A stretch of 64,000 nt of DNA, from the NCBI GenBank assembly GCA_019752635.1, contig JAIELX010000016.1, forward strand, positions 96,275 to 160,274. Direction: 5' to 3'. The notes under the pieces were generated by a model. The model was not told where the DNA came from. It saw only the letters and a list, made by a program, of their open reading frames with translations, and did not search any database. A program made the position numbers and the translations under genes. Of the stretch, positions 28,049 to 36,680 are shown piece after piece (within the stretch, counting starts at the first letter, position 1; every line of letters starts with the position of its first letter). The stretch comes from Candidatus Obscuribacterales bacterium. GTDB taxonomy: Bacteria; Cyanobacteriota; Vampirovibrionia; Obscuribacterales; Obscuribacteraceae.

Positions 28049-29695
28049 TTAGGAAACGCTGGATACTGCACCGGAAGCGGCTTTCGCTTTCGGATCGGAT
28101 TCCGTTTGTACAACTGCGATGTAGCGTTCAATCATGGTCTGAAGTACCGAATCCAAGCGATGCTCGGCCCGGTCTGAAATCTCAGTCCACAAAGCCATGG
28201 CGGTTTCATACAAGTCGCGGCAAGCCGTATTCTTCTTCTGTAACTGATAGGTCTCAGCCAGCCCGGCAAAGCAACGAAACAGCGCTTCCACTTCTCGCGC
28301 CAACTTGCCCTGCTCACATACATTTTGCGAGGCCAGGAAAAGTTGTTTTCGCACGCTCTTCTCGTAGAGTTGCACGGCTTCTTTGTACATCTGCTCGGCG
28401 CGGGGGAAATTGCGTCGACGACAATAAATTTCTGCCAGTCCTGAAATATTGTTGGCGAGCTCGGGTTGTTTTGCGCCGTAATAAGACTCTTTGATATGCA
28501 AAGCCTTCAAATGAAGTGTTTCAGCATTATCGTTCTGCTGTTTCCGGCTGTAGATATCAGCCAGAGCATCAATAGCCTGTAACTGCGAAGCAGGCGAGCT
28601 ACGAATCACATCGCGAAACCAAATGATGGATTTTAACGAAAACTCGCGAATTTCTCGCGTCACTGATTCAACGTAGTCGGCAAACGTGAACTTCCGCTGG
28701 GTTTCCGGCATTCGGGCAACAGCATTTCGCAACATGATGCTTTCAGGCGGCGACAATTTTACCGAGGGAGCTTTTTCTTCAACAGCGGACGCTAAGCGAG
28801 CAGAACGGTGCGCATCCAAATTGCGAAGATTTCCACCATCGCGACTTGCTTCCGCAACAAGCGCTGCAGCGGGAATCATCGAATGAGTGGAACGCCCGTC
28901 CATCGCACCGTATTCGGTGTCAGACCCTTCAGAGCTTTCCAGAAGTTGAATAGAATCAATCTTCTCATTCCCTCTAAAACTCTGCGGTTGAGAACTGAGC
29001 CAGACAGATGAGACGGCTTTTGATTTGGCAAGCAAGTCGAACGGCGTTGCCGCATTGCGAAGTTTGCGGCTCTCAGTGCGAGATCCATCTGCGTGTTCAT
29101 CGATGCGTACACCGGTAATCTTCAATGTGCGGGTTACGTCGGAACGCGTAATGCGCATGGAGCCATCGTGCAAAACTTCTACCAGACCGTCGATGCGATA
29201 ATCACTTTGGCGATCTCCCGACCGCCAGAAGCCAGCATCTTCATAGTTCCAAGTCAGAGATGCGTAGGTGAACATCACCAGGGAACCGTCCTGGTTATAC
29301 TTAAACTCAGCACATTCACCGCCGGTGAACTTTACGCTTATAACCTGCCCTGCCGCATTGCGCTCAATCGGTCCCTTTGCGGACAGAAGCGCTCCGCGAA
29401 GCGGTCGCGCAGCTGTTACCTTAGGGCCTGATTTGCTGGTCGGAGACTCGACGGAATGCTTTATGTCGCCTCGAGCCATAAACTGAGCAATCCCACCGCT
29501 GGGACGAGGATTGTTGCCCGTTGTGGTAGAGCTCACCGACTCAGTGTCGAAGTAGGCCAACGCGGCTTCAATTGATCCGGGCAAGACTTCGTCGAGCGCA
29601 TCTTCAATACGACAGGCAGCTCTGGTCGAAGGCTCGGGATTCCGCGCATCGCGGTATTCAGATACGGTTTTGAAAGTTCGAGGTGATGAGGACAT
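28049..29695 (-). CDS. TPR protein with N-terminal YD-like repeat region
   Basis: A 548 aa soluble protein of unknown function. Residues ~110-220 contain beta-rich, low-identity repeats that look like sequence-context checks (AGQVISVKFTGGECAEFKYNQDGSLVMFTY, DYRIDGLVEVLHDGSMRI), a pattern common in large secreted or scaffold proteins. From ~370 on come several tetratricopeptide repeats (IDALADIYSRKQQNDNAE, NISGLAEIYCRRRNFPRAEQ, FAGLAETYQLQKKN). The open frame reaches 29797, but the ATG at 29695 begins the protein-like sequence. A TGGGA-N4-TCCCA dyad lies 130 bp upstream. No signal peptide. Confidence 0.75.
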   Translation of the reverse strand: MSSSPRTFKTVSEYRDARNPEPSTRAACRIEDALDEVLPGSIEAALAYFDTESVSSTTTGNNPRPSGGIAQFMARGDIKHSVESPTSKSGPKVTAARPLRGALLSAKGPIERNAAGQVISVKFTGGECAEFKYNQDGSLVMFTYASLTWNYEDAGFWRSGDRQSDYRIDGLVEVLHDGSMRITRSDVTRTLKITGVRIDEHADGSRTESRKLRNAATPFDLLAKSKAVSSVWLSSQPQSFRGNEKIDSIQLLESSEGSDTEYGAMDGRSTHSMIPAAALVAEASRDGGNLRNLDAHRSARLASAVEEKAPSVKLSPPESIMLRNAVARMPETQRKFTFADYVESVTREIREFSLKSIIWFRDVIRSSPASQLQAIDALADIYSRKQQNDNAETLHLKALHIKESYYGAKQPELANNISGLAEIYCRRRNFPRAEQMYKEAVQLYEKSVRKQLFLASQNVCEQGKLAREVEALFRCFAGLAETYQLQKKNTACRDLYETAMALWTEISDRAEHRLDSVLQTMIERYIAVVQTESDPKAKAASGAVSSVS

Positions 29696-29821
29696 AAAAC
29701 AACCCAAATGAGGAATAAACCGGATGCCGCCCTTACGGACCCTTCGCCGGATCTGCCCCGCCCCGCATACTAAGCCACCTGAACCATTGTGCCGCAATAA
29801 TTAGCGGGATGCAAGGAATCG

Positions 29822-29839
29822 CATGGGAATGTTCCCATG
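29822..29839. promoter_or_regulatory. perfect dyad, operator candidate (TGGGA-N4-TCCCA)
   Basis: CATGGGAA-TG-TTCCCATG is a perfect 18-bp inverted repeat, ~130 bp upstream of the TPR gene. On the reverse strand a TTGCAT / 17 bp / CACAAT pair follows a few bases later. The same TGGGA-N4-TCCCA core recurs at 43828. Confidence 0.45.
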
Positions 29840-30195
29840 GTCGATGCATTTTGCGCAGCTCGCACAACAGTTCAGAGGGTCTCTTAAATGTTTTCAATTT
29901 CGGTAACGCTCCGAAACACTTGGCGCCGCGGCAATTAGGCGGCGGCTCCTCGGCAGATCGCATCCAGCCGTGAAAGTGGTCGGAACTATATCCCAAGCAC
30001 GTATAGCAGCACTGTTATGTTAGTTACATAGTTAACAGTTGTGTTGGCACCGACTCCAAAGGCACTTGACGTAATTTCGGCAGTCCGAAAATTCGGAGAG
30101 TACGATGGACTTACGGGCCCCGGCAATCGCACGCCACGGTACGGCGGGGACAATGTGCTATCGTTGTCGTTTCTACATCAGCGTGGAGAAGGCTC
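29840..30195. other. rest of spacer between TPR gene and amidotransferase
   Basis: No gene seen. An AT-rich patch near 30010-30035 (TGTTA...TAACA inverted repeat) and a TATCGT-like -10 near 30160 may serve the rightward amidotransferase gene; neither is strong. Confidence 0.3.
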
Positions 30196-30924
30196 ATGAA
30201 GCCCGTAATTGGCATTAACGTCGACATGAGCGACGGACCGCCTCGAAAAGCTACGATTCAGGCAAATTACTTTGATGCAGTGTTGAAATCGGGAGGCATT
30301 CCCGTTTTGATTCCACCCATGCCCGACTCGGACTTAAACGAGCTGTTGGCCCGGTTGAACGGGGTTCTCTTTATCGGCGGAGCGGATTATTGTCCGTCAC
30401 TTTACGGAGAAGCGACCACCAGCTCTACAGTTGAATTGACCGACAAGGAACGCAACGATTTCGATTTCCACTTGATCAAGTCGGTGGTCGGCACCACCCA
30501 TCTACCCGTTCTCGGAATCTGCGCAGGCTGCCAGCTACTGAACATCGGACTCGGCGGAACGCTCGTACAGGACATCCCCGAAGCGCACCCGGAATCAAAA
30601 GTAGTTCACTCTACCGAAGCCGGCTGGAAGAACGGCTGGAACAAGCACGTTGTGCGCATTTTGCCGGACACAAAACTCTCTCGTATTTATGGAAACAAAT
30701 CGGTCGCTGTGCCTACATCACACCACCAATCGGTCAAAGCAACCGGTCGCGGTTTGATCGTAGCGGCTCGCGCAGAAGACGATGTAATTGAAGCGGTCGA
30801 GATGGAAAACCGCCCGTTCGTCATTGGCGTGCAGTGGCATCCTGAGCGCGACTTTGAAGGCAACAAGCCACTTTTTCTGGAATTCATTCGCAACGCCGCC
30901 CTGCACTACAGCGGCTCAAAATAA
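30196..30924 (+). CDS. class I glutamine amidotransferase-like hydrolase (C26/PuuD type)
   Basis: Gamma-glutamyl hydrolase family (PuuD, peptidase C26), splitting gamma-glutamyl amides. N-terminal IGINVDM, the oxyanion/entry segment GGADYCPSLYGE, nucleophile Cys109 in LGICAGCQLLN, and His215/Glu217 in VQWHPERD make the triad. The residue after the nucleophile is Ala where Arg (GICRG) is usual. GGAGAAGG precedes the ATG. The epimerase gene follows after 16 bp, so they probably share a transcript. The true substrate is unknown. Confidence 0.88.
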   Translation: MKPVIGINVDMSDGPPRKATIQANYFDAVLKSGGIPVLIPPMPDSDLNELLARLNGVLFIGGADYCPSLYGEATTSSTVELTDKERNDFDFHLIKSVVGTTHLPVLGICAGCQLLNIGLGGTLVQDIPEAHPESKVVHSTEAGWKNGWNKHVVRILPDTKLSRIYGNKSVAVPTSHHQSVKATGRGLIVAARAEDDVIEAVEMENRPFVIGVQWHPERDFEGNKPLFLEFIRNAALHYSGSK

Positions 30925-30940
30925 CCAGGGGGACTAACAC

Positions 30941-31948
30941 GTGAACTCCTCAGCAAGTGAGAAAACTAGCAGAAACGTTCTAATTACAGGCGGCGCAGGC
31001 TTCATCGGAAGCCATTTGGTCGATCAGTTATTGAGCCGCGGTGACCGGGTTACCGTGCTGGACAACTTCAACGACTACTACAATCCCGCCAACAAACGCG
31101 CGAACATCACCACCCATCTAACACATCCGAACTACGCCCTCGTAGAAGGAGACATCCGCAACGAAGCGGACTTGGACGCGGCTTTCGAACGAGGAGTTTT
31201 CGACGTAGTTGTGCATCTAGCCGCCATGGCTGGAGTTCGCCCTTCACTCAGTCGCGCGGCGTATTACATGGACGTAAACGTCAGCGGTACTCAAAAGATC
31301 ATCGATCGCATCGTCGCGCAGAATCCGAAAACCCGTCTTGTATTCGGTTCATCGAGCTCCGTATACGGTGCCCGAAGCGGCGAGATGTTCAGAGAAGACG
31401 ACCGAGTCGACATGCCTCTATCGCCTTATGCAGCGTCAAAAGCGGCCAATGAAGTTCAATGTTACGCCGCTCACCACACAACGGGATTGCCCGTAGTTTG
31501 CCTTCGTTTTTTCACTGTATTTGGTCCCCGGCAGCGACCGGATTTAGCAATTCACAAATTCTGCGAGCTCATCGATGAAGGCAAGACCATCCAGGTTTAC
31601 GGAGACGGCACTAGCAAACGCGATTATACGTTCGTCGGCGACATTGTCGCCGGCATTCAACAAGCGATGGCTTTCGATTTCGACGGATGGGAGATCATCA
31701 ACCTCGGGCGGTCTGAGCCCGTTGTCCTAATCGATATGATCAAACTGATCGAACGTTTCATGGAGAAACCAGCAACTCTCGAATACGCCCCAATGCCGCC
31801 AGGCGACGTACCTTATACTTACGCAAATGTGGATAAGGCTCGCAAACTGCTGGATTACAAGCCTTCAACGACCTTCGAAGAAGGTGTCGAAAAATTCGTT
31901 GAATGGTATCGCAATCGCAAAGCGAGCCGTCAGTCGGTATCAGTCTGA
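30941..31948 (+). CDS. NAD-dependent sugar-nucleotide epimerase (UDP-glucuronate 4-epimerase-like)
   Basis: Extended short-chain dehydrogenase acting on a nucleotide sugar. NAD-binding GGAGFIGSHL near the N-terminus, LAAMAGVRPS, SSSSVYG, YAASKAANE (Tyr-x3-Lys), RFFTVFGPRQRPD and the late GDGTSKRDYTFVGDI are typical of UDP-glucuronate or UDP-galactose 4-epimerases; AGVRPSL favours the glucuronate type. Length 335 aa is normal. GTG start. It is coupled to the next gene through a TGATG overlap. Confidence 0.88.
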   Translation: MNSSASEKTSRNVLITGGAGFIGSHLVDQLLSRGDRVTVLDNFNDYYNPANKRANITTHLTHPNYALVEGDIRNEADLDAAFERGVFDVVVHLAAMAGVRPSLSRAAYYMDVNVSGTQKIIDRIVAQNPKTRLVFGSSSSVYGARSGEMFREDDRVDMPLSPYAASKAANEVQCYAAHHTTGLPVVCLRFFTVFGPRQRPDLAIHKFCELIDEGKTIQVYGDGTSKRDYTFVGDIVAGIQQAMAFDFDGWEIINLGRSEPVVLIDMIKLIERFMEKPATLEYAPMPPGDVPYTYANVDKARKLLDYKPSTTFEEGVEKFVEWYRNRKASRQSVSV

Positions 31949-32730
31949 TGTCGTTTTCCATCACGCCTCTTTCGCCTGAACTGACGAAGGCGATGCGACA
32001 AACAGGCGTATGGAAGGAATCTTCGCCTATACAGCCCGAACGCCTCTCCTCAGTACACACCAAGTACTTTGATTTTGAAGGCAAAGAACATACAGATGGT
32101 GAGCTGATAGTCATGGATGCGTGCGCTCATCGCGTGCTGGCAGTTTTTCGCACACTCCACGCAGAGCGTTTCCCGGTGGCGAAGATGCGCTCGGTGCATC
32201 ACTACAACGCCAACGACGAAGCATCCATGGCAGACAACAACTCGTCTTGTTTTTGTGATCGCCCCATAGAAAACACAACGCTTACGTCTCTTCACTCATA
32301 TGGATTGGCAATCGATTTAAATCCGGTGCAAAATCCTTTCATCTGTTTCGACGAAGAAAAGGGAACCGCCACCATCCTGCCGCCACAAGGCTGGGAGTAT
32401 CTCAACAGAACCAACAAAAAGGCCGGAATGATCGAGGACGTGGTGCAGCTGTTCGCCGAACACGGCTTCTTCGTATGGGGTGGCAAATGGACGACACCGA
32501 TCGACTATCACCATGTGCAAACGCCGCGTGGCGTCGCTGAGCTGCTATCAATCATGAGCCTGTCAGACGGCAAGTGTTTTTTCGACATGTGCGCAGTCAA
32601 TCGCGCTTCGTTGCTGAAGATGCCTTTCGGTGAAAAGCTGCAACCACTTGTGATGGCATACCAACAGGACTCCGAGAAATTTCTGCAGTCGTTCGTAGAC
32701 CGACTGCCCGATTTCGCGAATCATCCTTAA
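31948..32730 (+). CDS. M15-like peptidase (DD-/LD-carboxypeptidase fold)
   Basis: Probably a zinc peptidase acting on peptidoglycan stem peptides. The metal-site pattern SLHSYGLAIDLNP (SxHxxGxAxD) and the later IDYHHVQ correspond to the His/Asp and final His ligands of M15 (VanY/endolysin) peptidases; GWEYLNRTNKKAGMIEDVVQLFAEHGFFVWGG is the usual intervening segment. The ATG at 31948 overlaps the epimerase stop (TGATG) and is preferred over an in-frame start at 31903. No signal peptide is visible, so export, if any, is by another route. Confidence 0.78.
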   Translation: MSFSITPLSPELTKAMRQTGVWKESSPIQPERLSSVHTKYFDFEGKEHTDGELIVMDACAHRVLAVFRTLHAERFPVAKMRSVHHYNANDEASMADNNSSCFCDRPIENTTLTSLHSYGLAIDLNPVQNPFICFDEEKGTATILPPQGWEYLNRTNKKAGMIEDVVQLFAEHGFFVWGGKWTTPIDYHHVQTPRGVAELLSIMSLSDGKCFFDMCAVNRASLLKMPFGEKLQPLVMAYQQDSEKFLQSFVDRLPDFANHP

Positions 32731-32764
32731 GGTCGATGGAAAGAAGTCCTCGAAGGAAGAGAAT

Positions 32765-32872
32765 ATGAGTATCAAACACGACGGCAAAGAGGCAACCAAA
32801 GATTTAAGCAAGGCATTTCTAACCAGCAGATGCAATTTATATCTAACGAATCAGCCCTCACTAGCATCGTAA
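32765..32872 (+). CDS. possible 35-aa small protein
   Basis: Short frame MSIKHDGKEATKDLSK... ending in NQPSLAS, with a GGAAGAG ribosome-like site 5 nt before the ATG. It starts 34 bp after the peptidase gene and ends exactly where the first copy of the duplicated hairpin element begins. No similarity recognised; it could be chance. Confidence 0.3.
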   Translation: MSIKHDGKEATKDLSKAFLTSRCNLYLTNQPSLAS

Positions 32873-32920
32873 ATTGAAGAATATGCAGCGCGCACCTGTC
32901 GATGCGCGCTGTTGTTTAGG
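32868..32920 (+). repeat. duplicated hairpin element, copy 1
   Basis: CGTAAATTGAAGAAT precedes a stem GCAGCGCGCA (32885-32894) / TGCGCGCTGT (32903-32912), then TTGTTTAG. The same ~53-bp element recurs at 33270-33322. The hairpin followed by T-rich sequence looks like a terminator or the 3' end of a small RNA. Confidence 0.55.
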
Positions 32921-33269
32921 CGCAAAAATTTTCCCGCGGTAGTCGCGTACCTGCGTTTAACAACGGACCGCAGAGAATCTCTTTCGCGCGCTTGATGCCA
33001 TATTATTGAGACTCCACTTCCTGTTATCTTACCCCGAGTGCTGGCAGATAGTCACATTTTTATGTAAGAAATTGATGACAGTAAAAAAAGATAGTCATGA
33101 CAAAACACTCCACCTCGAGATCCCCAACCAGAAGCAAGATCGAAGCTTTCGTCCCTCGCTTTCCATTGACATAGTTTTCTCGATCTACAAAAAAAAACTC
33201 CCGCACGGTAACTTTTGAGAAAGGACTTTCAACAGTTCAATCGAAGCTTTCTGCTAATTGAAATGACGG

Positions 33270-33322
33270 CGTAAACTGAAGAATTCGCAGCGCGCACCCA
33301 TTGATGCGCGTTGTTTGTTTAG
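33270..33322 (+). repeat. duplicated hairpin element, copy 2
   Basis: CGTAAACTGAAGAAT, stem GCAGCGCGCA (33287-33296) / TGCGCGTTGT (33305-33314), then TTGTTTAG. Differences from copy 1 in the 3' arm keep pairing through G-U pairs, so structure seems maintained. The sequence between the copies is not conserved. Confidence 0.55.
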
Positions 33323-33415
33323 TCTTTACTGGCTCCAGCTCTGGCTCTTCATTGGAGCATCAAAGCACAACACAAGCAAACTTGAAGGACTCGAAATCAT
33401 CGGCCGGCCATTTGG

Positions 33416-33553
33416 TTGAGTAACGAGCTTACCCCGGAGAGATACCAACAGAAACTTGAAAGCGCAGGTTACCTTGCCGACGGATTCAGCACCCGCACAC
33501 AAAAACCGTGGGAGCTCGCAGCGCCTGTAGCCCCTGGTAAAGCTAAGCAGTAG
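33416..33553 (+). CDS. possible 45-aa small protein
   Basis: A TTG-started frame, SNELTPERYQQKLESAGYLA... ending in KPWELAAPVAPGKAKQ, has protein-like composition and fills the otherwise empty stretch before the convergent hydrolase gene. There is no well-placed ribosome site, so it may be the remnant of a larger gene. The remaining parts of 32731-33601 hold only short frames without support. Confidence 0.3.
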   Translation: MSNELTPERYQQKLESAGYLADGFSTRTQKPWELAAPVAPGKAKQ

Positions 33554-33601
33554 GGCACAACCGATCGAATTCCCGTTTTTACTGCGGTCGACCGGCTCAT
33601 G

Positions 33602-34201
33602 CTATACGCGCGGAGCTAGAGGCTCTAACCCCGGAGTTAGCAAAGGCTTCAGGAGTTGCAGCAACAGAGGCAAGGAGCTCCAGCCATTTTCCGTGTTTAG
33701 GTGAAACCCGTTAGGAACAACGGTGAGGGTTGAACGAAGATTCTTCGCTAGCTCTTCTCCGCGCGCCAAAGGAACATACGGGTCGTTCTCACCGTGCAAG
33801 GCGTAGATGCGGCCAGCATGATCGTAGATTTTTTCCCAGTCGAAAGGACGGCACACAAAAGTCTCGTTTTGCGGATCGTAGTCGGGCAGCCCAAGCTTGC
33901 CCGTAAAACCGCAAACAAAGACAGAGGCTTTTACCGGAACGGTTGCTTCTTCCAGCAGATTGAGAATGAAACCCGCACCCAAACTGTGTCCAACCAGAAT
34001 CATGTTCGGATGCAGTTCGCCAACTTGCTCCTTAAATGCAGCGCGCCACGACGTCACGTTCTGATACTTGTGCGACGGGAACGATGGAATCTTCGCTTGC
34101 ACACCGATATAGGACAACTCTTCCTGCAACCAGGGGAACCAGTTCCCGTCCGGCTTGCCATAGGTTCCATGAATGATCACGACCTCTACTTTATCGTTCA
34201 A
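33602..34201 (-). CDS. RBBP9/YdeN-like serine hydrolase
   Basis: Small alpha/beta hydrolase (199 aa) of the RBBP9/YdeN family. N-terminal VIIHGTYGKPDGNWFPWLQ, nucleophile elbow GHSLGAGF, the acid in ALHGENDPYVP and the catalytic His in NGFHLN give the full Ser-Asp-His triad. No signal peptide, so cytoplasmic. TTG start behind a G-rich stretch (GGGGGCG). Natural substrate unknown; the family contains esterases and serine peptidase-like enzymes. Confidence 0.83.
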   Translation of the reverse strand: MNDKVEVVIIHGTYGKPDGNWFPWLQEELSYIGVQAKIPSFPSHKYQNVTSWRAAFKEQVGELHPNMILVGHSLGAGFILNLLEEATVPVKASVFVCGFTGKLGLPDYDPQNETFVCRPFDWEKIYDHAGRIYALHGENDPYVPLARGEELAKNLRSTLTVVPNGFHLNTENGWSSLPLLLQLLKPLLTPGLEPLAPRV

Positions 34202-34297
34202 TTTTTCGCCCCCAGCGAAGTAATGCTTTGAGTTCGAAGTAACAACGCCGTTTTGGTATTGCTGAATTCCGACAATCAGAAATTGCTTTGTTCAATG

Positions 34298-36286
34298 CTA
34301 AGAAGGAGTCGCAACAGGCACGACGCTCTCTGCCTTGAGTTTGCGAGTCAGCTGACAGATATCGTCGTAACGACCGAAGGATGGTACCAAATAGACGCCG
34401 GAGATCAGCGGACGAATCTCTTCCAACAGCTCAGTCGATAGTTCAAGCCCGACGCTTGCCCCCTCGTCACCAGCCTTCAGCATTTGGTCACGCACGTGTT
34501 GCGGAATCGTGATTCCGGGCACTTCGTTGTGCAGATACTCCGCGTGCTTGAAGCTGTTGAGCGGCATGATTCCAGCTACTATCGGGATCGGACAGTTGCC
34601 GAAGTCATCCAGGAAGTCTGTTAAATCGCTTAGCTGATAAAGTGGCTGCGTCATGGCGAAATGGGCGCCGGCTTCAATTTTCTTGCTAAAGCGTTCAATT
34701 TCCAACGCTCGATTCTCGGCCGTCGGATTCAACGCACAAGCAATGGAGAGGCTTGTAGGTGAGCCGATTGAATTACCGGAAACATCACGGCCTTTGTTCA
34801 GCTCGGAGATAATCTTGATCAGCCCGATCGAGTCAACGTCATACACCGCAGTAGCATGTGCATAGTTACCGACGCTCGGCGGGTCGCCGGTTAAAGCAAT
34901 GACATTACGCACCCCCAGAGACTGGCAGCCCAACAGGTCAGCCTGAATCCCCATCAAATTGCGGTCGCGCGTAGTGAAGTGAATGATTGTCTCAATACCC
35001 ACTTGTTGTTGAATCAACAAACAAGTCGCCATTGATGACATCCGCACCTTTGCCATCGGACTATCGCCGACATTTATTGTGTCCGCGCCCGCTTCCTTCA
35101 CTAAAGCGGCAGCTTGAAGAAGTTTACGCGCAACGGCCCCTTTCGGTGGATCAAGCTCCACGCTTACAAAGAATCGCCCGCGGTCATTTTGGTGAAGGCG
35201 ACCGGCCACGCCGGGCAACGAACGCCCCTCAGCCAACTCCACCGTGCTCGGAGCACCCGGCGTTTTCACCGTTATGGACGGAGTTGGCGCGTGAACCTCC
35301 GGACCTTCGTGCGGCTCTTCCCGGGAAGGCTGGTATACAGCCATCGGGCCAGCGTTCATACCATGCGCAGCGAGATACTTATCCATCGCAACTCGCATCG
35401 CGGCGATGTGTTCAGGTGTAGTTCCGCAGCATCCACCTATCAAGCGCGCACCCGCATCAATAAATTCGTCTATAAAGCCGGCGCAGTAGTCCGGTCGGCT
35501 GATGAACAATGTGTTATGACCAACTCGTCCGGGCATACCGGCGTTCGGCATACAAGACAGGGCAATGCGCTCGGGGGTTATCCCCTGAGCAGCCAATGCA
35601 CCACCGAGTCGCTTCAATGAGTCCAACGATGGACGCGGTCCCGCACCGCAATTGATACCAATCAAATCGGGCATATCATCGCCGAGGTCTACCAACATCC
35701 GAGCTACGTCCGTCGGATTGGTACCGAGAATGGTGTTACCTTCAGTAGTGAAGCTGAACTGAGCAGCAACAGGCAGCTTGGACAATTTACGCGCAGCTCG
35801 GATAGCAGTTGAAGTTTCGATCAAACTGTTCATCGATTCGATCATGAACAGATCGACTCCACCGGCCAATAACCCCTCCATCTGCTCACGGAAAGCAGCG
35901 TCAAGATCGCTCTTACTCAGATCACCGATCGGAGCTAGCAGCCTGCCGGTGGGACCGATCGAGCCAGCGACGAACACCGGCTGTCCGGCAATCTCCCTTG
36001 CGTTGCGAGCTATCTTGGCCGCCCACACGTTCAAATGCCAAACGTCTTTCTCCAATCCATAGGAAGCCAATCGATAGCGGTTGCCGCAGAAAGAGTTGGT
36101 TTCAATTACTTGCGCGCCGGCATTTATGTAATCGATGTGAACCTGCTGCACCAAGTCTTGCTTGCTTAGGTTCAGCTTCTCAAAGCCTGCTTCAGGGGAG
36201 CCGCCGCGGGCGTATAGCAGCGTGCCCATCGCTCCGTCGCTGAGAAGCGGGCCTTTTCTTATGGCCTCAAGGAAAGGATGCGTCAT
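34298..36286 (-). CDS. homocysteine S-methyltransferase / methylenetetrahydrofolate reductase fusion
   Basis: Two enzymes of one-carbon metabolism in a single 662 aa chain. The N-terminal half is a homocysteine methyltransferase barrel (LLSDGAMGTLLYARG, ETNSF, GINCGAG, and the zinc motif LIGGCCGTTPEH near residue 286). After a linker around residues 315-350 comes a MetF-like barrel (VSVELDPPKGA, INVGDSP, IHFTTRDRNLMG, ALTGDPPSVGNYA, HFAMTQPLYQ). The same fusion is known in Bacillus YitJ. It would make methyl-THF and use methyl donors for methionine. A 8-bp inverted repeat ~95 bp upstream of the ATG may regulate it; no S-box was recognised. Confidence 0.93.
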   Translation of the reverse strand: MTHPFLEAIRKGPLLSDGAMGTLLYARGGSPEAGFEKLNLSKQDLVQQVHIDYINAGAQVIETNSFCGNRYRLASYGLEKDVWHLNVWAAKIARNAREIAGQPVFVAGSIGPTGRLLAPIGDLSKSDLDAAFREQMEGLLAGGVDLFMIESMNSLIETSTAIRAARKLSKLPVAAQFSFTTEGNTILGTNPTDVARMLVDLGDDMPDLIGINCGAGPRPSLDSLKRLGGALAAQGITPERIALSCMPNAGMPGRVGHNTLFISRPDYCAGFIDEFIDAGARLIGGCCGTTPEHIAAMRVAMDKYLAAHGMNAGPMAVYQPSREEPHEGPEVHAPTPSITVKTPGAPSTVELAEGRSLPGVAGRLHQNDRGRFFVSVELDPPKGAVARKLLQAAALVKEAGADTINVGDSPMAKVRMSSMATCLLIQQQVGIETIIHFTTRDRNLMGIQADLLGCQSLGVRNVIALTGDPPSVGNYAHATAVYDVDSIGLIKIISELNKGRDVSGNSIGSPTSLSIACALNPTAENRALEIERFSKKIEAGAHFAMTQPLYQLSDLTDFLDDFGNCPIPIVAGIMPLNSFKHAEYLHNEVPGITIPQHVRDQMLKAGDEGASVGLELSTELLEEIRPLISGVYLVPSFGRYDDICQLTRKLKAESVVPVATPS

Positions 36287-36380
36287 GGTTGAAATTCCCT
36301 TTCATGCTGGATGTCGGCAAGAATCAATCCGACCCTAATCATCCGCAGAGGCTGCAATACACTTGTCTGTACGCACTCAA

Positions 36381-36408
36381 ATTGCGACCAGCGGCGTTCA
36401 GTCGCAAT
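36381..36408. promoter_or_regulatory. inverted repeat upstream of methionine-synthesis fusion gene
   Basis: ATTGCGAC (36381-36388) and GTCGCAAT (36401-36408) form a perfect 8-bp stem with 12-nt spacing. The divergent spacer 36287-36680 also has a CCAC/GTGG hairpin at 36527-36540 inside a weaker stem, and otherwise nothing recognisable. Confidence 0.4.
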
Positions 36409-36680
36409 GATAACATCACATGACAAGCAGTCTTTTCTTAAACTTGCTCTTGTCTCAATGTGCCTCAACGTTACCATGCCAGGGCGCGCTTTAATTGTCG
36501 TCAGGCGGAAAAAAACCGTAACATTGCCACCCGACAGTGGTTTTCGCCGATGAAGACAACCGCAATTGCAAATATTGTGTAGGCTGGATCGTCAAGCCCG
36601 CCAACACCCTCGGAAACCCTGATAATATACGCCTTGATGCCCGCACGGGCTCTTACATTGCTTAGATTCGGTTAAGTCGC

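Noticed and set aside
33006..33218. 70-codon frame between the two hairpin elements
   Set aside because: Weak ribosome site and unlikely composition at the N-terminus; a shorter internal ATG frame (47 codons) is possible but unsupported.
36287..36480. S-box (SAM) riboswitch upstream of the methionine gene
   Set aside because: Only a simple 8-bp inverted repeat was found; the conserved SAM-I core could not be identified.
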